From AC-49 sp963817035 (GTDB lineage Bacteria > Actinomycetota > Thermoleophilia > Solirubrobacterales > Solirubrobacteraceae), in the NCBI GenBank assembly GCA_963817035.1, contig CAWFMM010000004.1, positions 682,001 through 746,000 on the forward strand: a DNA stretch of 64,000 bases, read 5' to 3'. Both the position numbers and the translations under genes were made by a program. Below the pieces are notes generated by a model. That model was not told the DNA's origin and made no database searches. It was given only the letters and a program-made list of their open reading frames with translations. Of the stretch, positions 1 through 10,769 are shown piece after piece; position 1 is the stretch's first letter; the number at the start of each line of letters is the position of its first letter.

Positions 1-455
1 CCGTCACCGGCGCGCCCGGCGTCCTGCGCCGTGAGCACTTCCTGGCCATGAAGGACGGCGCGGTGCTCGCCAACGCCGGGCACTTCGACGTCGAGATCGA
101 CCTCCCCGCGCTGGCCGAGCTGGCGGGCGACGTTCGGGAGGTGCTGCCGCTGGTCACCCAGTACGAGCTCGAGGGCCGCAAGCTCAACCTGCTCGCGCGC
201 GGACGCGTCGTCAACCTCGCCGCGGCCGAGGGCCATCCCGCCGCGGTCATGGACCTCAGCTTCGCGATCCACGCGCTGGCCGTCGAGCATCTGGTGCGCC
301 ACGGCGCGACGCTGGCACCCGGCGTGCACGAGGTTCCGCCGGTGATCGACTACGAGGTCGCGACGCTGAAGCTCGCCGCCCTGGGCATCGAGATCGACGA
401 GCTGACGTCCGAGCAGCGGCGCTACCTGCGCCCGCTCGGCCCGGCGACCGGATAG
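1..455 (+). CDS. ahcY: S-adenosylhomocysteine hydrolase, C-terminal part (gene enters from outside)
   Basis: Last 150 residues of adenosylhomocysteinase, the cytosolic NAD-dependent enzyme that splits S-adenosylhomocysteine into adenosine and homocysteine in the methyl cycle. Reading starts at base 3 without a start codon, so the N-terminal catalytic part is missing from view. The visible part holds the hallmark EHFLAMKDGAVLANAGHFD of the NAD-binding domain. It ends with the family's usual tail (EQRRYLRPLG; the enzyme normally ends TxEQxxYL). The next gene follows after only 11 nt, but that gene has its own -10-like box overlapping this stop codon. Identification is firm; only the full length is unknown. 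Confidence 0.95.
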   Translation, partial: VTGAPGVLRREHFLAMKDGAVLANAGHFDVEIDLPALAELAGDVREVLPLVTQYELEGRKLNLLARGRVVNLAAAEGHPAAVMDLSFAIHALAVEHLVRHGATLAPGVHEVPPVIDYEVATLKLAALGIEIDELTSEQRRYLRPLGPATG

Positions 456-458
456 CGT
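453..458 (+). promoter_or_regulatory. -10-like box TAGCGT for the nucleotidyltransferase gene
   Basis: TAGCGT overlaps the ahcY stop codon and ends 8 nt before the ATG at 467. No Shine-Dalgarno sequence lies between them, which fits a leaderless or very short-leader transcript. Confidence 0.4.
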
Positions 459-466
459 CCGCCCCG

Positions 467-1462
467 ATGATCCCGACCCAGGTCCTCGCCGCCGGACTCG
501 GTACGCGGCTGCGCCCGCTCACCTACGAGATTCCCAAGCCGATGGTCCCGGTCCTCGACCGGCCGGTGATGGCGCACATCGTCGATCTGCTGCGCCGCCA
601 GGGCGTCGATCGGATCGTCGCCAACCTCCACTACTTCCCCGACACGATCCGCGACTATTTCGGCGACTCGATCGAGTACGTCTACGAGCCGCAGCTCTCG
701 GGCACGGCCGGCGGGGTGCGCAAGTGCAAGGACTTCTTCGGCAACGAGACGTTCCTCGTCATCTCCGGCGACGCGCTGACCGACATCGACGTCGCGGCGT
801 TCCTGGCCCGTCACCGCGCGGCCGGCGGTGTCGCGACGCTGGCGGTCAAGAAGGTCGACGACACGCGCGAGTACGGCGTCGTGCTGCACGACGCTGACGG
901 TCGCATCACCGGCTTCCAGGAGAAGCCCGACCCGGCCGATGCGCTGTCGGACCTCGGCAACTGCGGCATCTACATGTTCGAGCCGGAGATCTTCGATCAT
1001 TTCCCGGCGGCCGATCCGGTCGACTGGGCCAACGACGTCTTCCCGGCGCTGCTGGCCGGCGACGTGCCGTTCCACGTCCACGAGATCGACGAGTACTGGA
1101 ACGACGTCGGGTCGCTCGCCGAGTTGCGCGCGGGCACGTTCGACGCGCTGACGGGCGTGCTCAGCGTCGCAACCGAGGGCGAGGAGATCGGCGACGGGCT
1201 GCGGATCGGTGACGGTAGCGGCTTCGACGGGGTCGAGCTGGTCGAGCCGCCGGTGTGGATCGGGCGCGACGTCCGCATCGGCCCTAACGTGCGTCTCGAC
1301 GGCCCGGTGGTCATCGGCGACGGCGCGACGATCGGCGAGGGCGCGAGCCTCAAGGACACGATCGTGCTGCCGGGCGTCGACATCGCCGCGGGCGCGATCC
1401 TGATCGGCGCGATCGCCGGTCAGATCGGCATCGCCGACGCCATGCGTCGACCGATTTCCTGA
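467..1462 (+). CDS. NDP-sugar pyrophosphorylase / mannose-1-phosphate guanylyltransferase-like protein
   Basis: 331-residue sugar-phosphate nucleotidyltransferase, expected to make an NDP-sugar from NTP and a sugar 1-phosphate in the cytosol for cell-envelope or glycoconjugate synthesis. The signature LAAGLGTRLRPLT followed by PKPMVPVLDRP at residues 7-31 is the nucleotide-binding loop with its catalytic Lys. 'ISGDALTDID' near residue 100 is the metal-binding Asp region. From about residue 245 the chain turns into left-handed beta-helix hexapeptide repeats (IGRDVRIGPNVRLDGPVVIG), as in two-domain GDP-mannose or glucose-1-phosphate enzymes. Which sugar and which NTP cannot be told from sequence alone. 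The ATG is preceded by a -10-like box rather than a ribosome-binding site. Confidence 0.85.
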   Translation: MIPTQVLAAGLGTRLRPLTYEIPKPMVPVLDRPVMAHIVDLLRRQGVDRIVANLHYFPDTIRDYFGDSIEYVYEPQLSGTAGGVRKCKDFFGNETFLVISGDALTDIDVAAFLARHRAAGGVATLAVKKVDDTREYGVVLHDADGRITGFQEKPDPADALSDLGNCGIYMFEPEIFDHFPAADPVDWANDVFPALLAGDVPFHVHEIDEYWNDVGSLAELRAGTFDALTGVLSVATEGEEIGDGLRIGDGSGFDGVELVEPPVWIGRDVRIGPNVRLDGPVVIGDGATIGEGASLKDTIVLPGVDIAAGAILIGAIAGQIGIADAMRRPIS

Positions 1463-1511
1463 GATTCGGCACGTTGCTCTCCACGTTCACGCCGACGGCG
1501 CCGGCCGCCCA

Positions 1512-2321
1512 TCAGACCGCGCCGTAGCGCTCGGCCCGCTGCTCCTCGCGCTCGGACTCGCCGAGTGCGCGGATGAACAGGTAGGCGAGCGCGATACCCA
1601 TGACGATCGACTGCTCGAGCGCCATCACCGCGCCGGCGAGCTGCTGGTCGTCGTCGGCGCTCAGACCCCAGGTGCGCTGTGCGTGCTCATAGAACGGATA
1701 GAACGCGTGGGGGGCGAAGACGATCGCGATGCCGAGGAAGCCGACGAGGAGCTTCGTCGTGGTCATGTAGACGACCGGGCCCAGGCCGCCCAGCCGCAGG
1801 CGCGCGCGGATCGGGCTGAACAGATGCCACCAGTAGAGGATCCCGGCGGCGGCGAGCATCATGTGCTCGATCACGTGGATGCCCGAGTGACGCAGCGCGG
1901 CGTCGTACATCGCCGGGATGTGCCAGACCCACATGACCGCGATGTAGGCGAGGACCGCGAAGATCGGGTGCCCAAGCGGGCCGGCCGCACGCTCGACGCC
2001 CTGCAGGCGGCGAGTAAGTGGCCGCAGGATGACCTTCGTCAGCCCGCAGACCAGCAGGATCGCGGAGATGTCGAGCAGCAGGATGTGCTGGACCATGTGC
2101 ATGACGAACAGCTGCTCGGCGAGCCGGTCGACCGGCGACAGCAACGCGATCGCGACCATCGCCAGCCCGGTCATGAACGACGCCAGCCGCCAGCCGCTCG
2201 CCGCGGGCGGCCCGGCCTCACGTCGCGCCTGGCGCCAACGCCGGACGTAGACACCGCCGGTGATCCCGAGCAGCAGGATCGGCCCGGGATCGAGCGACCA
2301 CGACAGGTCGGTGGCGAACAC
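1512..2321 (-). CDS. ctaG: Cytochrome c oxidase assembly factor CtaG (caa3 type)
   Basis: Polytopic membrane protein of the CtaG/caa3_CtaG family, which helps build the CuA-containing cytochrome c oxidase. Hydrophobic segments alternate with short loops, roughly seven spans. The family features seen are 'LFVMHMVQHILLLDISAILLV' (split here as MHMVQH plus the hydrophobic run), the 'WHIPAMYDAALRHSGIHVIEH' region and 'FAPHAFYPFY'. The GTG at 2321 gives 269 residues, close to the family norm. An ATG at 2384 would add a hydrophilic stretch overlapping the comF start, so the start is uncertain. It is convergent with the upstream nucleotidyltransferase and divergent from comF. No oxidase genes are in the window. 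Confidence 0.85.
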   Translation of the reverse strand: MFATDLSWSLDPGPILLLGITGGVYVRRWRQARREAGPPAASGWRLASFMTGLAMVAIALLSPVDRLAEQLFVMHMVQHILLLDISAILLVCGLTKVILRPLTRRLQGVERAAGPLGHPIFAVLAYIAVMWVWHIPAMYDAALRHSGIHVIEHMMLAAAGILYWWHLFSPIRARLRLGGLGPVVYMTTTKLLVGFLGIAIVFAPHAFYPFYEHAQRTWGLSADDDQQLAGAVMALEQSIVMGIALAYLFIRALGESEREEQRAERYGAV

Positions 2322-2382
2322 CGGGCCATCTTGTCGCACGCAGCGCGTAACCGGGCGCACCTCGAGGGCCAGGCTTTCAGAC

Positions 2383-3048
2383 ATGTGGCGCTGGGCTCTG
2401 TCGCTGATCGTCCCGCCGTCGTGCTGCGCCTGCGCCGCGCCGACCAACGGCGACGTGCTCTGCGCGGCATGCCGGCGCGCGCTGCCGTGGCTCGAGGCGC
2501 GGCGCTGTACGCGCTGCGGCCTGCCCGGTCGTCACCGCGGCCGCTGCCCGGCGGCCCGCGCGGCGTTCGCGGCATCATGGGCGCCGGTCGCGCACGCCGG
2601 CCCGGCACGCGAGCTCGTCGTCGCGCTGAAGTTCCGTGGCGCGCTGCGCGTCGCCGACGTGATGGCCGCGCAGATCGCCGCCGGCGCGCCCGAGGGCTTG
2701 CTCGACGGTGTGCTCGTGCCGGTGCCCAGCCATACGGGACGGCGCCTCGCTCGCGGCTTCGACCACGCCGAGTCGATCGCCCGTGCGCTGGCGCTGCGAA
2801 CGGGGCTGCAATCGCGGCGCACCGTGCGGCGAGTCGGCCCGGCCACGCGCCAGCTCGGCGCCGGTCGCGCCCAGCGTCTGCACGCGGGCCGACTGACCCT
2901 CCGCACAACGGGGGAGATCCCAATGCGGGCCGTGCTCGTCGACGACGTCCACACGACCGGCGCGACGCTCGACGCGTGCGCCCGGGCGCTGCGTGCGGCC
3001 GGTTGCGCGCACGTCGTTGCGGTCACCTACTCGCGAACGTTGCGCTGA
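2383..3048 (+). CDS. comF: ComF family amidophosphoribosyltransferase-like protein
   Basis: 221-residue ComF-type protein. It has an N-terminal four-cysteine zinc-ribbon (CCACAAPTNGDVLCAACRR, then CTRCGLPG) followed by a type I phosphoribosyltransferase domain with the PRPP-binding motif VLVDDVHTTGATLDAC near residue 190. Family members assist DNA uptake or processing during transformation, though most non-competent bacteria keep them with unknown substrate. The ATG at 2383 is chosen because the first residues (MWRWALSLIVPPSCC) match the family start. Longer in-frame extensions upstream overlap ctaG and look unnatural. The next gene, hpf, starts 70 nt on, the same comF-hpf-secA order seen in many bacteria. 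Confidence 0.9.
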   Translation: MWRWALSLIVPPSCCACAAPTNGDVLCAACRRALPWLEARRCTRCGLPGRHRGRCPAARAAFAASWAPVAHAGPARELVVALKFRGALRVADVMAAQIAAGAPEGLLDGVLVPVPSHTGRRLARGFDHAESIARALALRTGLQSRRTVRRVGPATRQLGAGRAQRLHAGRLTLRTTGEIPMRAVLVDDVHTTGATLDACARALRAAGCAHVVAVTYSRTLR

Positions 3049-3118
3049 TCGTCGAATCCGTGGGCGGGTAGGCGTACCATCGGTACATCCACTGGTTTCG
3101 TCCGTAAAGGAGAGCCGC

Positions 3119-3472
3119 ATGCAGATCGATGTGAAGGGCCGCAATTGTCCGGTTGAGGACGACCTCCGCCAGCACATCGAGAAGCGCTTTACCAAGGTGG
3201 GCAAGCAGGTTTCAGAACTGGCACGGCTCGAGGTCGAGGTGTGGCAGGAGCGCAACCCGTCCAACCCGGACTCGCAGGTTGCCGAGGTCACGCTGCATCT
3301 CAAGGGAGCGATCCTGCGCGCGCACGACGCCTCACGCGACATGGCCCACTCGATCAATCTGTGCGCCGACGAGCTCGCCCGCCAGGTCAAGCGCGACCGC
3401 GACAAGCGCCGCCGTCGGCGCGAGGCACGCGACCGCACCGAGATCCTGGGAGATGTGTCGCCCGCGGCGTAG
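3119..3472 (+). CDS. hpf: Ribosome hibernation promoting factor / RaiA family protein (short form)
   Basis: 117-residue ribosome-associated inhibitor of the HPF/RaiA (sigma-54 modulation) family, which binds the 30S decoding region and protects idle ribosomes. It starts MQIDVKGRNCPVEDDLRQHIEKRF, the typical beta-alpha opening of the fold (shown in two parts: MQIDVKGRN and the helix DLRQHIEKRF). It ends in a strongly basic tail (KRDRDKRRRRREARDR). The long form of HPF carries an extra dimerisation domain of about 60 residues, absent here, so this resembles the short type. The start is set by a clear AAAGGAG ribosome-binding site at 3106-3112, six nt before the ATG. A small inverted repeat GTACC-ATC-GGTAC sits upstream at 3074-3086. 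Confidence 0.9.
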   Translation: MQIDVKGRNCPVEDDLRQHIEKRFTKVGKQVSELARLEVEVWQERNPSNPDSQVAEVTLHLKGAILRAHDASRDMAHSINLCADELARQVKRDRDKRRRRREARDRTEILGDVSPAA

Positions 3473-3537
3473 TGAGGGGCGCTGACGGTGCTTCGACTGG
3501 CTGCTGGCATGCATCGCCGCCGACGTCGAACCCCGTC

Positions 3538-3543
3538 TACACT
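3538..3543 (+). promoter_or_regulatory. -10-like box TACACT upstream of secA
   Basis: TACACT ends 8 nt before the secA ATG. The sequence GAGGAC lies in the gap and could act as a weak ribosome-binding site if transcription began further upstream. Confidence 0.4.
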
Positions 3544-3551
3544 GAGGACCC

Positions 3552-6416
<2,865 letters not shown>

Positions 6417-6466
6417 AAGCCGGGACGGCGCTTTCGATCTTGTTGTAGTGCGCTTGGCGGGCGTTG

Positions 6467-6629
6467 GTGGTTGCCAGACGCGGAGCGCGGCGGCGGACGG
6501 GCTCTCAGCGCCTTGCTCGGGAGCGAACAGCGCGGTCGCCGCGCCCAAAGGGGTCTGACCCCTTGTTGCACCCAAAGGGGTCTGACCCCTTGTTGCACCC
6601 GGACGCAGAAATCGACGTCCGGCAACCAC
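6467..6629. repeat. 163-bp element with inverted-repeat ends and internal tandem palindromes (MITE- or REP-like)
   Basis: The secA-SHOCT gap is bounded by GTGGTTGCC (6467-6475) and its exact complement GGCAACCAC (6621-6629). The match extends inward with one mismatch (AGACG versus GGACG). Between the arms lie two perfect tandem copies of a 27-bp palindromic unit. No transposase is encoded. The arms and palindromes could be a non-autonomous repeat element or a folded terminator region between convergent genes. Confidence 0.5.
6544..6597. repeat. Two perfect tandem copies of a 27-bp palindromic unit
   Basis: Copies at 6544-6570 and 6571-6597 are identical. Each contains AAGGGGTCTGACCCCTT, an odd palindrome able to form a GGGG/CCCC hairpin on either strand, followed by GTTGCA. 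It lies between the convergent secA and SHOCT-domain genes, where it could also stop transcription from both sides. Confidence 0.8.
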
Positions 6630-6653
6630 AAGGCATGCAGAACGAAGAGCCAC

Positions 6654-7154
6654 CTACGTCCCGAGGATCGCTGCCTTTTGGGCCTCGAACTCGGCGGCGT
6701 TGAGGACGCCTGAGTCGCGGAGCTCGGCGAGCTTCTTGAGGCGGTCCAGCGGGTCGTCGGCGGGGGCGGCGGCGGGGACGGGGGCGATCGCGGGCATGCC
6801 GACGCCGGAGGCGTTGGGGCCGAAGGCGTCGCCGAACATCGAGACGATGTTGGCCTGGCCGTTGGCGTCGTCGACCGACGCCACGTAGGCGAAGGTCGTC
6901 GGATCGGCGCGGTCGTAGAAGACGGGGTGGCGGGCGCCGATCTGCGGGAGGCGCACGCGCGAGACGGTCGCGGTCTTCTCGCCGGAGAACGCGGGCGAGC
7001 CGTCGATCGGCTCGATCTGCAGCGTGATCTTGACGCGTGGGTTGTCGTTGATCGTCATCCCGGTATCGCGCACGTTGGTGATCGTGCCGACCGCACGACC
7101 GCCGTCGGTCATCAGCGCTTCCATCTTCGCCTGCTTCTTCTTGGCTCCAAACAT
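6654..7154 (-). CDS. SHOCT-domain protein of unknown function
   Basis: 166-residue protein with three visible parts: a short basic start (MFGAKKKQAKMEALMTDGGR), a beta-rich middle (VGTITNVRDTGMTINDNPRVKITLQIEP, typical of small OB-like or DUF folds, quoted here only as VGTITNVRDTGMTINDNP), and a C-terminal SHOCT motif DRLKKLAELRDSGVLNAAEF after an Ala/Pro linker. SHOCT motifs are short helical hairpins common in actinobacteria and usually sit at chain ends; their role is unknown. The ATG at 7154 has GGGGA seven nt upstream and is preferred over longer forms. No membrane span or signal peptide. It sits inverted between secA and prfB, which are normally adjacent. Confidence 0.75.
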   Translation of the reverse strand: MFGAKKKQAKMEALMTDGGRAVGTITNVRDTGMTINDNPRVKITLQIEPIDGSPAFSGEKTATVSRVRLPQIGARHPVFYDRADPTTFAYVASVDDANGQANIVSMFGDAFGPNASGVGMPAIAPVPAAAPADDPLDRLKKLAELRDSGVLNAAEFEAQKAAILGT

Positions 7155-7196
7155 CGATTCCCCGTTCTCTCGTGGCCCTCGGTGCGGCGTCGATGC

Positions 7197-7202
7197 TAGC
7201 GT
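7197..7202 (+). promoter_or_regulatory. -10-like box TAGCGT upstream of prfB
   Basis: TAGCGT ends 7 nt before the ATG at 7210. GAGGAG in the gap is a usable ribosome-binding site only for a longer transcript. Confidence 0.4.
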
Positions 7203-7209
7203 GAGGAGC

Positions 7210-8326
7210 ATGTCCGCGACCACCGGATCAGAGCCCACGCCGCAACGTCTTGCGGCCGTCCGCGATCAGCTCAAGCTGCTCGCGGACTATCTTTGACCCG
7301 GCATCGCTGACCGATCAGGCCGCTGAGCTCGAACGCCGCATGGGCGAGCCCGGCTTCTGGGATGACCAGGAGGCGGCGGCCAAGGTGTCCTCCGAGCATG
7401 CGCGCGCGACGCGCAAGCTACAGACCTTCACAGCGTTGCAGTCCGACGCCGAGGACCTCGCCGGGCTCGTCGAGCTGGCCGCCGACGATCCCGAGATGGC
7501 GGGCGAGGTCGACGAGCAGATCGCCTCGGTCGAGTCGCGTCTGGCCGCGCTCGAGGAGGAGCGCCTGTTCTCCGGGCCCTATGACTCCGGCGACGCACTG
7601 GTCACCGTCAACGCCGGGGCGGGCGGCACCGACGCTCAGGACTGGGCCGAGATGGTCCTGCGGATGATGATGCGCTGGGCCGAGCGCCGCGGCTTCGCGG
7701 TCGAGCTGCTCGAGGTCTCCGAAGGCGAGGAGGCGGGGATCAAGTCGGCCACGTTCCGGGCTGCGGGCGAGAACGCCTACGGGCTGTTCGGCGCCGAGAA
7801 GGGCGTGCACCGGCTCGTGCGCCTGTCGCCGTTCGATTCGGCCAACCGCCGCCAGACGTCGTTTGCCGGGCTCGAGGTCTCGCCGGTGATCGAGGATGCG
7901 GGCGAGCTCGAGATCGACACCGACGATCTGCAGATCGACACGTACCGCGCCTCGGGCGCCGGTGGCCAGCACGTCAACAAGACCGACTCGGCGGTGCGTA
8001 TCACCCACCGCCCGACCGGCACCGTCGTGCAGTGCCAGAACGAGCGCTCACAGACCGCCAACAAGGACACGGCGATGAAGATGCTGCGCTCGAAGCTGGT
8101 CGAGCTGCGCGAGCAGGAGCGCGCGGCCGAACTGGCCAAGGAGCGCGGCCAGGCGCAGGACGTCAACTTCGGCTCGCAGATCCGCTCGTACGTCCTGCAC
8201 CCGTACACGATGGTCAAGGACCACCGCACCAACGTCGAGGTCGGCAACGCCCAGGGCGTGCTGGACGGCGACCTCGACGAGTTCGTGCGGGCCGAGCTGC
8301 TGCGCGAAGCCGGCTCGGTGGTCTAA
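7210..8326 (+). CDS. prfB: Peptide chain release factor 2, with programmed +1 frameshift
   Basis: Release factor 2 recognises UGA and UAA stop codons and triggers peptide release. It is encoded in two frames. A 28-codon leader (MSATTGSEPT...LLADYL) runs from the ATG at 7210 to an in-frame UGA at 7294-7296, and the rest continues in the +1 frame from GAC at 7295, for a total of 371 residues. The main part shows the stop-codon-reading tripeptide SPF in 'LSPFDSANRRQTSF' and the catalytic GGQ in 'GAGGQHVNKTDSAVRITH'. Frameshifting at the internal UGA is the known self-regulation of RF2: low RF2 favours the shift. The gene ends by overlapping the convergent ybjQ-like gene by 4 nt. Confidence 0.95.
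7291..7297 (+). other. prfB programmed frameshift site CTT-TGA-C
   Basis: CTTTGAC is the same slippery heptamer used in most bacterial prfB genes: the Leu-tRNA on CUU slips one base onto UUU and the UGA is skipped. The preceding TAT codon also matches the common TAT-CTT-TGA-C context. The stimulatory Shine-Dalgarno-like AGGGGG found upstream in E. coli is replaced by a weak GCGGAC here. Confidence 0.92.
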
Positions 8327-8691
8327 AGCCCGGGCTCACGCGGCGCCCGCGCGCCGGTGAGGACGATCGGGCGGATCGTGACCGCGGTGCCGTAGGCGGC
8401 GACCTCGCTCATGATGTTGCCGAGATCGCCGCAGTCGAACCGCATGGCCAGGATCGCGTTGGCCCCCTTGCCGCGGGCCTGCTCGCACATCCGCTGCGTG
8501 GCCTGTTCACGGCTGTCAGCGAGCAGCGTCGTGTACCCGCGCGCTTCGCCGCCGAACAGCGTGCGAAAGCCGGCGCCCATGTTCGAGAACATGTTCCGCG
8601 CCCGGACGATCAGTCCGAAGACCTCGCCGTGCACCTTGACCACCTCGTAGCCGGGTACGTCGTTCATAGTCGAAACCAGGAAGTCATCCAT
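8323..8691 (-). CDS. YbjQ/UPF0145 family protein
   Basis: 122-residue protein of the YbjQ (UPF0145, 'heavy-metal-binding') family, which forms small pentameric alpha-beta rings of unknown function. Diagnostic stretches are DVPGYEVVKVHGEVFGLIVR near the start, 'LFGGEARGYTTLLADSREQA' in the middle and 'GANAILAMRFDC...MSEVAAYGTAV' at the end. The start at 8691 gives a few residues before the usual family start; an internal ATG at the tenth codon (MNDVPGYE) is an equally good choice. It is convergent with prfB and divergent from nadC. Confidence 0.85.
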   Translation of the reverse strand: MDDFLVSTMNDVPGYEVVKVHGEVFGLIVRARNMFSNMGAGFRTLFGGEARGYTTLLADSREQATQRMCEQARGKGANAILAMRFDCGDLGNIMSEVAAYGTAVTIRPIVLTGARAPREPGL

Positions 8692-8735
8692 GGCCGGATC
8701 GTTCCAGCCGCGGCGGCGGGCGACCCAGGGCGTCC

Positions 8736-8741
8736 TAGACT
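8736..8741 (+). promoter_or_regulatory. -10-like box TAGACT upstream of nadC
   Basis: TAGACT ends 7 nt before the nadC ATG, with no ribosome-binding site in between. Confidence 0.4.
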
Positions 8742-8748
8742 GCCGCGC

Positions 8749-9576
8749 ATGGACTGGCAGACGGTGGTGCGGGGGGCGTTGGCCGAGGACGTCGGCAGCG
8801 GCGATGCGACGACGCTGTCGACGGTCGACGCCGATGCGCGGGCGGTGGCGACGATCACCCAGAAGGACGACGGCGTGATCTTCGGCCTCGACGGCGCGCG
8901 GGCGGCGTTCCGCGAGCTCGACCCCGAGGCGTCGATCGAGCCGCTGGCGCCCGAGGGCGTCTGGCAGCCGGCGGGGACCGAGGTCCTGCGCGTGACCGGA
9001 CGCGCGCGTGCGCTGCTGACCGCCGAGCGCACGGCCCTGAACCTGCTCGGGCGCCTGTCGGGGGTGGCGACCCTGACGGCCCGCTTCGTGGCGGAGATCG
9101 AGGGCACCGGCGTGCGGGTGCTCGACACGCGCAAGACGACGCCGGGACTGCGGCTGATGGAGAAGGCGGCGGTCGCGGCGGGTGGCGGCGTCAACCACCG
9201 TGTCGGGCTCTACGACGCGATCCTGATCAAGGAGAACCACATCGCGGCGGCCGGTGGGATCGCCACCGCGATCGAGCGGGCGCGCGCCGCCTACCCGCAG
9301 CTCGAGGTCCAGGTCGAGTGTCGCGACGGCGACGAGGTCGACCTGGCGCTGCGCGCCGGGGCGAAGCGGCTCCTGCTCGACAACATGGGCCCGGAGCAGC
9401 TCGACGCGATGGTCGAACAGGTGGCCGGCCGGGCCGTCCTCGAGGCCAGCGGTGGCATCACGCTGGAGACGATCGGAGCCCACGCAGTCGCCGGTCTAGA
9501 CTTCATATCGGTGGGTGCGTTGACCCACTCGGCCCCCGCCCTGGATCTGTCACTGATCCTGGAGGCGCTTCCGTGA
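8749..9576 (+). CDS. nadC: Nicotinate-nucleotide pyrophosphorylase (quinolinate phosphoribosyltransferase)
   Basis: 275-residue cytosolic enzyme that converts quinolinate and PRPP to nicotinate mononucleotide in de novo NAD synthesis. It has the N-terminal open-faced domain (LAEDVGSGDATT) and the core motifs 'ERTALNLLGRLSGVATLT', 'DTRKTTPGLRLMEKAAVAAG' with the catalytic Lys/Arg set, 'NHRVGLYDAILIKENHI', and 'LLDNMGPEQLDAMV' then 'EASGGITLETI' for phosphate binding. Length is normal. The stop overlaps the GTG of nadA by 4 nt (GTGA), so the two are translationally coupled. The usual partner nadB is not in this window. Confidence 0.96.
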   Translation: MDWQTVVRGALAEDVGSGDATTLSTVDADARAVATITQKDDGVIFGLDGARAAFRELDPEASIEPLAPEGVWQPAGTEVLRVTGRARALLTAERTALNLLGRLSGVATLTARFVAEIEGTGVRVLDTRKTTPGLRLMEKAAVAAGGGVNHRVGLYDAILIKENHIAAAGGIATAIERARAAYPQLEVQVECRDGDEVDLALRAGAKRLLLDNMGPEQLDAMVEQVAGRAVLEASGGITLETIGAHAVAGLDFISVGALTHSAPALDLSLILEALP

Positions 9577-10551
9577 CGACCCTGACGCTCGAAAACATCC
9601 CCGCTCTTCAGGCCGAGGTGCGCGCGCTGGCCGCGGAGCGCAACGCGGTCATCCTCGCCCACAACTACCAGGTGCCCGAGGTTCAGGACGTGGCCGACTA
9701 CGTCGGCGATTCGCTCGGCCTCTCGCAGACCGCGGCGGGCAGCGACGCCGACGTGATCGCGTTCTGCGGCGTGCACTTCATGGCCGAGACCGCGGCGATC
9801 CTGTGCCCCGAGAAGACCGTCCTGATCCCCGATCCCCGACGCCGGCTGCTCGCTCGCCGACTCGATCACCGCCGACCAGCTGCGCGACTGGAAGGCCCAG
9901 CACCCCGACGCGGTCGTCGTCATGTACGTCAACACCACGGCCGAGGTCAAGGCGCTGACCGACTACTGCGTCACCTCGTCCAACGCGGCCAAGGTCGTCC
10001 AGCACATCTTCGATACCCACGGCGACGACACCGAGATCCTCTTCGGCCCCGACATGTTCCTCGGCGCCTACGTCGAGAAGACGCTGGGCCGCAAGCTCCA
10101 CGTCTGGGACGGCGAGTGCCACGTCCACGCCGGCATCCGGCCGTCGGACATCGAGCAGACCCGCGCCGCGCACCCGGGCGCCGATTTCCTGATCCACCCG
10201 GAATGCGGCTGCTCGACCTCGGTCATGGAGTACGTCGCGGCCGGCGACGTCGACTCGGAGGGCGTCCACATGCTCTCGACCGGTGGCATGCTCGGCTACG
10301 CGAGGCACGCCACGCCGGGCACCACCGCGATCGTCGCGACCGAGACCGGGATGCTCCACCCGCTGCGAATGGCCGCGCCCGACGTCGAGTTCGTCGCCGC
10401 CAACGAGGCCGCCTCCTGCAAGTACATGAAGATGATCACGCTGACCAACCTCCGTGACGGCCTGCGTGACCTCGAACACGTCGTCACCGTCCCTGCCGAT
10501 ATCGCCGCCAAGGCGAAGGTGTCGATCGAGCGGATGGTCGCGATCAGTTAG
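9573..10551 (+). pseudogene. nadA: Quinolinate synthase NadA, interrupted by a one-base frameshift
   Basis: NadA is the [4Fe-4S] enzyme that condenses iminoaspartate with dihydroxyacetone phosphate to quinolinate. It starts at GTG 9573, coupled to nadC. Frame one carries 'ILAHNYQVPEVQDVADYVGD' and 'FCGVHFMAETAAILCPEKT'. At the C run 9834-9837 the frame is lost: with three Cs instead of four the text continues DPDAGCSLADSITADQLRDW and joins the second part perfectly. The second part has 'HPECGCSTSVMEY' and 'ASCKYMKMITLTNL', so all cluster cysteines survive in the combined frames. Nothing else is damaged. This is either a sequencing error in a homopolymer or a very recent mutation that would make the cell need exogenous NAD precursor. 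Confidence 0.9.
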
Positions 10552-10752
10552 TCACCGGCCACGATCCTGCTCGACGGCGGCGCGCAGGCGCTCGTGGTCA
10601 CGATCGAACATGCGACCGCCGTTGAACATCTGCCGTGGCATCACCGCGACCCGTTCGACCGCGTCCTCGTTGCTCAAGCCTCGCTCGAAGGTGCTGCGAT
10701 CGTTTCGCGCGATGAAGCGCTGCGCCCGTACGGCGTCGCGCTCATCTGGTAG
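10552..10752 (+). pseudogene. 3' remnant of a VapC-type PIN-domain toxin gene
   Basis: Directly behind the nadA stop, and in the same frame, runs a 66-codon open stretch ending at TAG 10750-10752. It contains 'AVEHLPWHHRDPFDRVLVAQ', then 'EGAAIVSRDEALRPYGVALIW', the unmistakable C-terminal half of VapC toxins (LPxHHRDPFDRxLxAQA ... TxDxxxxxYGVxxxW). The N-terminal half with the first catalytic Asp (DTHALLW-type) is absent, so no active nuclease can be made. A GTG at 10594 could start a truncated peptide. No antitoxin gene is beside it. Confidence 0.75.
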
Positions 10753-10769
10753 GTCGGTCCGAACGACGA

